A stretch of 11,352 nt of DNA, from NCBI GenBank assembly GCA_003224135.1, contig QHYO01000108.1:1-11352 (forward strand). The letters run 5' to 3'. The notes beneath the pieces are model-generated. The model worked only from the letters and a program-made list of their open reading frames with translations, was not told the DNA's origin and made no database searches. The stretch's first letter is position 1; every line of letters begins with the position of its first letter. Origin of the DNA: Acidobacteriota bacterium (GTDB lineage: Bacteria; Acidobacteriota; Terriglobia; Acidiferrales; UBA7541). Below are positions 5,997 through 11,352 of this stretch, piece by piece. The translations under genes were made by a program, and so were the position numbers.

Positions 5997-7406
5997 ATGA
6001 AACTCGCGCTGGCGCAGTTCAATCCCACCGTCGGCGATTTCGCGGGCAACACGGCACGCATCCTGGCTTTGGCGGCGCGCGCCAAGGAACGGGGAGCGGA
6101 TCTTGCCGTTTTCTCCGAGCTTTGTATCTGCGGTTACCTTCCCCAAGATTTATTGGAACGTCCCGCCTACATCGATAGAAATCAAAAAGAATTGAAGCAG
6201 CTGGCGGCAAAGCTGCCATTGCCTGCCATTGTCGGATTTGTCGGTAAGAACAAAAATGGCACGGGCAGCGGCATAGCAAATAAAGCGGCGCTCCTTAGCG
6301 GCGGCAAGATCGTGTTTGAGCAAAGCAAAATGCTGCTGCCAACTTACGACGTTTTTGACGAGTCGCGATACTTTCAGCCGGCGGCCGAACAAAAAGTTTT
6401 CGGATTCGGCGGGGAAATGCTGGGCATCACAATTTGCGAAGACGTCTGGAACGATAAAAACTTTTGGGCGGTCCGGCGGTACGACCGCGACCCGGTCACG
6501 GAACTCGCGGCGCAGGGAACCAGCGTAATTATCAATATTTCGGCGTCTCCTTACACCATCGACAAGCGAGCGCTGCGGGTCGATATGCTGCGCTCGATTG
6601 CACTGAGCCACCAGCTTCCCATCGTGTACGTGAACCAGGTAGGCGGCAACGACAGCCTGATATTCGATGGTGCGAGCGTCGCACTGACGCTGGATGGCAA
6701 AGTGGCAGCGCAGGCGACGGCGTTTCAAGAAGACCTCATTCTGTTCGACACTACGACGGGAGAGGGCGAAATTCACAAACAACCGCCAGAAGAGATTGCT
6801 TACGCATTCCAGGCGCTGGTGCTTGGAACGCGGGACTACGTGCATAAATGCCGGTTCGAGAAGGCCCTGGTTGGGCTGAGCGGCGGAATTGACTCCGCCG
6901 TCGTGGCCGCCATTGCGGTGGAGGCGCTAGGCGCAGAGAATGTGCTCGGCGTGTCAATGCCCGGGCCTTACTCCTCGCAAGGTAGCATCGCGGACGCGAA
7001 AGCTGTTGCGCAGAATCTGGGAATTGAGATGAAGACAATCCCGATTTCTGGTGTATTCGATGCGTACTTGGCCACGCTAAAGCCCGTGTTCAGTTCCCGC
7101 AAGGCGGACGTGACGGAAGAAAATGTTCAGGCACGCATACGTGGAAATTATTTGATGGCATTGTCGAATAAATTCGGATCGATGGTGCTGAGCACCGGAA
7201 ACAAATCTGAACTTGCGGTAGGGTATTGCACGCTATACGGGGACATGGCCGGGGGACTCGCTGTCATTTCCGATGTGCCGAAACTGATGGTTTATGAGTT
7301 GGCGAAATTCATCAACCGGCAGAGGCAAATTATTCCGCGCGCGACAATTGAGAAGCCACCCTCGGCGGAACTCCGTCCTAATCAGAAGGATGAAGACACG
7401 ACTTGA
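5997..7406 (+). CDS. nadE: Glutamine-dependent NAD+ synthetase NadE, 3' end disrupted
   Basis: NadE amidates deamido-NAD to NAD+ with ammonia taken from glutamine. The N-terminal nitrilase-fold glutaminase domain (residues 1 to about 270) has the triad E41 (FSELCICGY), K111 (SKMLLPTYD) and C147 (GITICEDVW). The synthetase domain has the ATP-pyrophosphate loop LSGGIDSA (294-301), then STGNKSE (399-405) and PPSAELRPNQKDED (454-467). The frame stops at codon 470, just after KDEDTT, where family members continue (usually SLPPY...) for another 70-80 residues to about 545. The conserved last part of that tail is present immediately downstream in another frame (7400-7543), but the residues between are absent. 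This is a sizeable deletion plus frameshift, not a simple early stop. The enzyme is probably damaged unless the event is an assembly error. The ATG start has only a weak upstream purine stretch. Confidence 0.9.
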   Translation: MKLALAQFNPTVGDFAGNTARILALAARAKERGADLAVFSELCICGYLPQDLLERPAYIDRNQKELKQLAAKLPLPAIVGFVGKNKNGTGSGIANKAALLSGGKIVFEQSKMLLPTYDVFDESRYFQPAAEQKVFGFGGEMLGITICEDVWNDKNFWAVRRYDRDPVTELAAQGTSVIINISASPYTIDKRALRVDMLRSIALSHQLPIVYVNQVGGNDSLIFDGASVALTLDGKVAAQATAFQEDLILFDTTTGEGEIHKQPPEEIAYAFQALVLGTRDYVHKCRFEKALVGLSGGIDSAVVAAIAVEALGAENVLGVSMPGPYSSQGSIADAKAVAQNLGIEMKTIPISGVFDAYLATLKPVFSSRKADVTEENVQARIRGNYLMALSNKFGSMVLSTGNKSELAVGYCTLYGDMAGGLAVISDVPKLMVYELAKFINRQRQIIPRATIEKPPSAELRPNQKDEDTT

Positions 7407-7543
7407 AGTTGGTGCGCGAGATTGCCCTGCTGGTAGATCGCACCGAATACAAACGGAAACAGGCAGCACCGGGATTGAAAATTACTTCGCGCGCATTTGG
7501 CTTTGGACGTCCGTTCCCGATTGCGCAGCGGTTTATTCCATAG
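7400..7543 (+). pseudogene. nadE: Out-of-frame C-terminal tail of NadE
   Basis: In the second forward frame this stretch reads LVREIALLVDRTEYKRKQ, then APGLKITSRAFGFGRPF and PIAQRF, ending at a TAG (7541-7543). The YKRKQ...PGLK.TSRAFGFGR..PIAQ block is the characteristic end of glutamine-dependent NAD synthetases. It follows KDED of the main frame with almost no sequence between, so about 30 residues normally separating the two blocks (the YDVLD...GFD region) are missing and the frame is shifted. The tail codons look unmutated, which suggests a recent event or an artefact. Confidence 0.85.
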
Positions 7544-7558
7544 GATTGTGAGGGACCC

Positions 7559-8443
7559 TTGAAGAAACTTTGGCTGCAGATTGCCCGCGCGACATTGATT
7601 TTGTCATCGACGATCGGCTTGTGCGGATCATCGGTTTTGGCGCAGAGTCCTTCGTCCGCTGAATTGAAGCACAAGGTCGACGTTTACTTACGGAATATGT
7701 TCGCGTTTGGTCCGGACGTGAAGCTGGTAGTGGGCGACTTCAAGGAGACCGGAATTCCGGGACTTCTTGAAACCGACATCGCCCTGACGATTGGCGAGAA
7801 TAAAGAGAACGCTAAAATGTGGGTCAGCAAGGACGGAAAATTCCTACTTCGCGGCGAACTGAACGATATGAGCAAGGACGCGCTGGCGGAAAACCGCTCC
7901 AAGCTGGACCTGAAGAATGCGCCAGCCGCCGGCAATCCGAACGGCTCGATCACCGTAGTGGAGTTCGCCGACTTTGAGTGCCCGGTCTGCCGCAACCTCC
8001 ATGAGGCGATCCGCGGGCTCCTGCCGAAGTACCCGCAGGTGCGGCTGGTGTTCAAAGACTTTCCGATCGAGCAGATTCATCCGTGGGCCCGTACAGCCGC
8101 TCTGGCAGGACGGTGTGCCTATGAGCAGGATCCCAAAGCATTCTGGAAGCTGTACGACAGCCTATACGACAACCAGGACCTGATTTCCGCAGCCAACGCT
8201 TGGGACAAGGTGGTGGACTACGCAGGCCAGGCCGGATTGAAGACCGATGCCTTTAAGGCATGCATGACCAGCCCGGAGGCAGCGGCAGCTGTGGAAGCCA
8301 GTATTGCGAACGCCAAGCTGATGGAGGTGGGCAGCACGCCGACGTTGTTCGTGAACGGGCGGCGAATTGTAGGAGCTGATCCGCATCAGCTTGAGCAGTT
8401 CTTGCAGTATGAAATCCAGCAAACCAGCGCGAAGAAGAACTAA
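7559..8443 (+). CDS. Secreted DsbA-like thiol-disulfide oxidoreductase
   Basis: This 294-residue protein starts with a Sec signal peptide (MKKLWLQIAR..., hydrophobic residues 11-27, likely cleavage after VLA at 28). Residues 31-115 form a small N-terminal domain with no motif I recognise, perhaps a dimerisation domain as in DsbC/DsbG-like proteins. The C-terminal thioredoxin/DsbA fold (about 120-285) has the active site CPVC (141-144) within FADFECPVC and the cis-proline T260-P261 in VGSTPTLFVNG. It resembles the Thioredoxin_4 group that oxidises or isomerises periplasmic disulfides. The TTG at 7559 is preceded by GAGGGA (7550-7555), a short but usable spacing, and by the broken nadE end 15 bases upstream. 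Cytochrome c maturation needs thiol chemistry, but the gene is too far from ccm to claim a link. Confidence 0.85.
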   Translation: MKKLWLQIARATLILSSTIGLCGSSVLAQSPSSAELKHKVDVYLRNMFAFGPDVKLVVGDFKETGIPGLLETDIALTIGENKENAKMWVSKDGKFLLRGELNDMSKDALAENRSKLDLKNAPAAGNPNGSITVVEFADFECPVCRNLHEAIRGLLPKYPQVRLVFKDFPIEQIHPWARTAALAGRCAYEQDPKAFWKLYDSLYDNQDLISAANAWDKVVDYAGQAGLKTDAFKACMTSPEAAAAVEASIANAKLMEVGSTPTLFVNGRRIVGADPHQLEQFLQYEIQQTSAKKN

Positions 8444-8489
8444 ACACAAAGAGGGAAGCCCGATTCCAGGGGTTGGGGACTGTAGTCGA

Positions 8490-8523
8490 GCCAAAGTTTC
8501 CTCTCGTCGCGATTCGCTTTGGC
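8490..8523. other. Weak inverted repeat in the convergent gap
   Basis: The 155-base region between the converging dsbA-like and csgG-like genes holds gccaaag-N20-ctttggc. It has no T-tract on either side, so I do not call it a terminator. Nothing else is recognisable in this gap. Confidence 0.2.
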
Positions 8524-8598
8524 GGACTCATCGCCTTGACGGTCTTCCATCGGACGCTATGCGAATATTTGGTTCACATCGCTGTCAATTGAAGAGGG

Positions 8599-9651
8599 CT
8601 ATTGGGTGACAGTTCTTACGGCGTCACCGACTTTGAAGCCGGTGCCGGAGACGGCTACGGCGACGGCAGAAATGTCATCGACATCCGTGACTTTGATCGC
8701 GCCGACAGCGGTGGCCATGCGGCGGAGAACCTTGCCGGTGGCGGGGTCCTTGATTTCCTTGGTGACGCGCTCAACGGTGAGTTGATCGCCGACTTTTAGA
8801 CCTACTTTGGCACCGACGTTGACGATGATTTGGCCGCCATCGACGGCGGCGACCAGGCCTTCGACGGAAATGGTGCGGGCCTGCAGTTTAGAATTGTCGG
8901 CGATGACTCCGGTGCTGAGCTTCGTGACCGCGACATTGACAGCTTCGCCGAGGATGGTTTGCGCGAAATCGCTGCTGCCGAAATCTACGGCACCTCCACC
9001 CCATCCGTGCCAGTTGCTTCCGCCGCCAAGGAGGGAAGTGTTTTCACGAGAGGATTCGCCCTTGCCATCGGCGACGCCGAGAATTTCGGCGGTGTCGATG
9101 TCCACGATACGCGCGTCCACGGCGACGATGGCTTTGCTCTTCTTGTGGCTAAATCCGCCAATGCCGAAACCGCCGAAGCCACCACCACCACCGCCGACTT
9201 TGGTGTCCTTATTCTCGTTTCCGAATTGCGTGATGCTGCCGACGATGATGGCATCCACGCCGAGGAGTTTGCCGAGCTTGGCGGCGGAATTGGGATTGGC
9301 ACGGTCGCTATTGGAGAAGTTCTGTTCGGCCAGGATTTTGTCCATGGCTTTGCGCTCGATGACGGAATACGTGCCGTCCTTGACGAGATGCTTTACCAGC
9401 AGGTCGGCGATGCCTTTCCCCACGTCAATGTTCGCGCCAAAGGCCGCGTCTGAATATTTCTGGACCGTTGCGTAATCAAAATCAAAGACGGCGACACGCT
9501 TTCTGCGACCCTGCGGTTGTGCGGGAGCGGCGGAGGGAGCGGACGTGGCGGGAGATGCGCCGGCGGCAGGTGCGGGCGCTTGCGTCTGCGCCTCAGCTGC
9601 GACAGGGAGAAACACACAAAGGCTAAGTGCTGCCCACAGAATCTTTTTCAT
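8599..9651 (-). CDS. Secreted CsgG-like protein with FlgT_C-like C-terminal domain
   Basis: This 350-residue exported protein has a signal peptide (residues 1-21, cleavage near AEA-QT) and an Ala/Pro-rich linker (22-48). A CsgG-like domain runs about 50-250: RVAVFDFDY, then GKGIADLLVKHLV, YSVIERKAMDKILAEQ, AAKLGKLLGVDAIIVGSI and VDARIVDIDTAEIL. The C-terminal domain (about 262-349: GGQIIVNVGAKVGLKVGD, IKDPATGKVL, GTGFKVGDAV) resembles the C-terminal domain of flagellar FlgT. A glycine-rich insert (153-168) and a Gly/Trp patch (208-220) interrupt the CsgG part. E. coli CsgG is a lipoprotein secretion pore, but here no lipobox cysteine follows the signal, so a curli-type pore cannot be assumed. 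No csg genes are near. GAGAGGG precedes the ATG. It lies downstream of the kinase with its own promoter. Confidence 0.82.
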   Translation of the reverse strand: MKKILWAALSLCVFLPVAAEAQTQAPAPAAGASPATSAPSAAPAQPQGRRKRVAVFDFDYATVQKYSDAAFGANIDVGKGIADLLVKHLVKDGTYSVIERKAMDKILAEQNFSNSDRANPNSAAKLGKLLGVDAIIVGSITQFGNENKDTKVGGGGGGFGGFGIGGFSHKKSKAIVAVDARIVDIDTAEILGVADGKGESSRENTSLLGGGSNWHGWGGGAVDFGSSDFAQTILGEAVNVAVTKLSTGVIADNSKLQARTISVEGLVAAVDGGQIIVNVGAKVGLKVGDQLTVERVTKEIKDPATGKVLRRMATAVGAIKVTDVDDISAVAVAVSGTGFKVGDAVRTVTQ

Positions 9652-9710
9652 GATTGCCCTCTCGGTATCTGAGTTGCCTGAAGGAGTCTACAGAACCCGG
9701 AATGGGCCTA

Positions 9711-9740
9711 ATCCTACTCCGCTGGGAATCGGGGTGTCAA
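9711..9740 (-). promoter_or_regulatory. Promoter of the csgG-like gene
   Basis: On the minus strand a perfect TTGACA (9740-9735), an 18-base spacer and TAGGAT (9716-9711; 4/6) precede the csgG-like ATG by about 60 bases. The kinase frame as read now ends inside this promoter, at the TAG in TAGGAT. This suggests that the kinase originally ended further upstream. Confidence 0.55.
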
Positions 9741-11352
9741 CGCGGGTTTCGTCGGCGGATTTTCCCGTACAATTGCACTGGGAAGCCGATTTTGCTGCAG
9801 CGTCGCCGCACTGAACGGGAATCGGCCCGTCTGCTCAGCGTCCCAGGAACTTTTCCAATCGTTCGACTTCCGGTTCCGCTTGCCAAGATAGGTGCGCATG
9901 CGCGCTTGTGCCTCGACCATGTCGCCGCGCAGGTGCATGCCTTGAGCGTTTTGTTCTCTCGACAGGGCATCGAGGCTGGCGGTGATAGCTATTTCGCGGC
10001 TCGAAAGCTGGTCCAATTCGCGATCGAGCTCGTCGAGCTGCGCCGTGTCGGACTGGGCCTCCTGCTGCGCATCACCGGCGCGTTGCTGTGGAACTTCAGA
10101 CTGCGAGCGCCGCTTGGCGTCGCCGCCCGTCTTCATGGCCGGCGTTGAAACGGCCGGTGCTGGTGCGACGGAGGGAGCGGCGGGCGCCGCCTGCTCGGAC
10201 TTGACAGCTTCCGGCGCGGCCGGGATGCTTACGGCTGGACGCAACGCTTCATTATTGGCACGCGCCTTGAACCAGCGAGGAGCGGAGAAGCCGGCGGCAA
10301 CCAGAACCATCAACACGATTAAGGCTCCCAGGGTGATATAGAGTCCGCGATGTCCGGTGCCGCTCGCCGGCTGCGGAGGCATTTGAGGTGCTCCCGCCTG
10401 TCGGGCCTGTGAAGACGCAGAAGAGGACTCGACGCGAGCTGGGGTGAGTGGAGTCGTGGGACCGCTGCGGCGAGCTGGTTCAGGTGCTGGAACGGGAGCT
10501 GCAAGGGAGACCACAAGCTGCGGGACCTCTGCGGCGCCCGGACTCCCCGCCACAGTTCGCAGCGCGTTCGCAAAGGCATCCGCCGACTGGAAGCGCTTGG
10601 CGGGATCTTTCTCCATGGCCATCATGATGATTTCGCTGATTCCCACTGGCAAATCTGGATTGACCTCTGTGGGGAGCTTGGGCGGCTCCTGGAGATGCGC
10701 CTGCATGATGGAAAAGTTGCTGTCGGAATGGAAGGGCCTCTGGCCGGTGACCATCTCGTAGAACGAGATTCCGACGGAGTAGATATCGGAGCGCGCGTCA
10801 ACCGGCTCACACTTCACTTGTTCTGGAGACATGTAAGCCAGAGAGCCGAGAGTGGTGCCGGTGGTGGTCATACCGAGATCGACGTTGGAGCGCGCGATAC
10901 CGAAGTCCATGAGCTTGATGGTGCCGTCGGGGGTGAGCATCATATTGGCGGGTTTGATGTCCCTGTGAATGATCTGGTGCTTGTGGGCGTAGCTCAGAGC
11001 GGAGAGCACTTGAGCGATATAACAAACCGCTTCAGCGCAGGGAATGGCTCCATGCTCGACGCGGGCGGCCAATGTTGTGCCTTCCACGTACTCCAGGATC
11101 ATGACGAGTTGGTTGTGTATGGTGAGCGCGGTGCGAAGCGCTGCGATGTTCGGATGGCTTAGGCCGGCCAGGACCTTGATTTCGCGCAAGAAGCGGTCGC
11201 CGAGATCTTTCTGGTCTGCGAGATTGGGAAGAAGCACCTTCATGGCCTCGATACGGTCGGAAAGAAGATTCCGGACCTTGTAAACCTTGCCCATGCCGCC
11301 AGTGCCAAGGACGCCGAGGATTTCGTAGTCGCCTTTTCTTGAGCCGATGGAA
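9714..11352 (-). CDS. Membrane-anchored serine/threonine protein kinase (5' end outside window, C-terminus frameshifted)
   Basis: This is a PknB-type kinase. The frame is open to the right edge, so the start is missing. Numbering from the first visible residue, it has the ATP loop GTGGMGKVY (16-24), catalytic lysine K38 (AMKVL), HRDIKPANMM (129-138), DFGIAR (149-154), GSLAYMSPEQ (169-178), and SDIYSVGISFYEM in the C-lobe. A Pro/Ala/Ser-rich linker (about 270-330) leads to one membrane helix (about 336-356, LYITLGALIVLMVLVAAGF), a second low-complexity linker, and a charged coil (about 434-489). From about residue 490 the translation turns into an untypical basic tail ending at 9714. In another frame the same DNA gives QAEPEVERLEKFLGR and a stop at 9835-9837, a kinase-like ending. 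A frameshift near 9882-9890 is likely. The substrate is unknown. Confidence 0.9.
   Translation of the reverse strand, partial: SIGSRKGDYEILGVLGTGGMGKVYKVRNLLSDRIEAMKVLLPNLADQKDLGDRFLREIKVLAGLSHPNIAALRTALTIHNQLVMILEYVEGTTLAARVEHGAIPCAEAVCYIAQVLSALSYAHKHQIIHRDIKPANMMLTPDGTIKLMDFGIARSNVDLGMTTTGTTLGSLAYMSPEQVKCEPVDARSDIYSVGISFYEMVTGQRPFHSDSNFSIMQAHLQEPPKLPTEVNPDLPVGISEIIMMAMEKDPAKRFQSADAFANALRTVAGSPGAAEVPQLVVSLAAPVPAPEPARRSGPTTPLTPARVESSSASSQARQAGAPQMPPQPASGTGHRGLYITLGALIVLMVLVAAGFSAPRWFKARANNEALRPAVSIPAAPEAVKSEQAAPAAPSVAPAPAVSTPAMKTGGDAKRRSQSEVPQQRAGDAQQEAQSDTAQLDELDRELDQLSSREIAITASLDALSREQNAQGMHLRGDMVEAQARMRTYLGKRNRKSNDWKSSWDAEQTGRFPFSAATLQQNRLPSAIVRENPPTKPALTPRFPAE
9835..9882 (-). other. Probable original C-terminal codons of the kinase, now out of frame
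   Basis: Read in the frame shifted from the kinase frame, these 16 codons give QAEPEVERLEKFLGR followed by TGA. I recall LEKFLGR endings on acidobacterial kinases of this architecture, and the acidic/amphipathic character continues the upstream coil. By contrast, the current frame (GKRNRKSNDWKSSW...) changes composition abruptly. The simplest change is one lost base between CTT (9885-9887) and the following GG, though a longer out-of-frame deletion is possible. Confidence 0.6.

Noticed and set aside
5906..6178. 90-codon frame beginning directly after the erpA terminator
   Set aside because: It has no ribosome binding site, overlaps the nadE start in another frame and has no family-like sequence.
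8807..9475. Two long plus-strand open frames (8807-9475 and 8830-9453) over the csgG-like gene
   Set aside because: They are antisense shadows caused by the GC-rich third positions and the glycine-rich repeat. The minus-strand gene has a signal peptide, domain motifs, a ribosome binding site and a promoter.
9393..9617. Proline-rich minus-strand frame in the csgG-like gene 5' region
   Set aside because: It is an out-of-frame reading of the Ala/Pro linker of the csgG-like protein.

Overview
The window looks like chromosomal DNA from a moderately GC-rich bacterium, most likely an acidobacterium (Koribacter/Terriglobia-like). This rests on the gene mix: a heme-delivery plus heme A synthesis operon, a short NAD-type isocitrate dehydrogenase, a CsgG-like secreted protein and a membrane-anchored PknB-type kinase. 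It is an inference from family knowledge, not a database match. I see no phage, insertion sequence, CRISPR array, rRNA or tRNA.

Layout. Positions 1-3874 (+ strand) are a tightly packed heme/cytochrome operon: the end of ccmB, then ccmC, a 50-residue ccmD-like gene, hemH, ctaA and ctaB. Several of these genes overlap by 4 bases. The products would make protoheme, export or deliver heme for cytochrome c maturation, and convert protoheme to heme O and heme A for the terminal oxidase. Downstream the order breaks down. A fragment of the 3' end of the isocitrate dehydrogenase gene (3912-4031, - strand) is followed by a 5'-truncated ctaM/DUF420 gene (4030-4296, +) and then by the intact isocitrate dehydrogenase gene (4307-5326, -). 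The fragment and the true gene end form an imperfect direct repeat of about 150 bp.

Positions 5327-5496 are a divergent promoter region. It holds a good sigma70-like promoter for isocitrate dehydrogenase that implies an almost leaderless mRNA, and a perfect 8+6+8 dyad. Then come erpA (A-type Fe-S carrier), a strong intrinsic terminator, nadE (glutamine-dependent NAD synthetase) and a secreted DsbA-like thiol oxidoreductase, all on +. nadE is broken near its 3' end: the conserved C-terminal tail is still present but out of frame, and about 30 conserved residues are missing.

Positions 8599-11352 are on the - strand: a serine/threonine kinase that runs off the right edge, followed by a secreted CsgG/FlgT_C-like protein with its own promoter. 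The kinase also seems to be frameshifted near its C-terminus, where a family-like ending is readable in another frame.

The window is mostly housekeeping, and I do not see a clearly new multi-gene system. The most notable signals are the duplication/rearrangement around ctaM and isocitrate dehydrogenase, whose two copies differ only at third codon positions, the nadE and kinase lesions, and the dyad between isocitrate dehydrogenase and erpA. Three coding disruptions in 11 kb raise the question of real gene decay and recombination versus assembly error.
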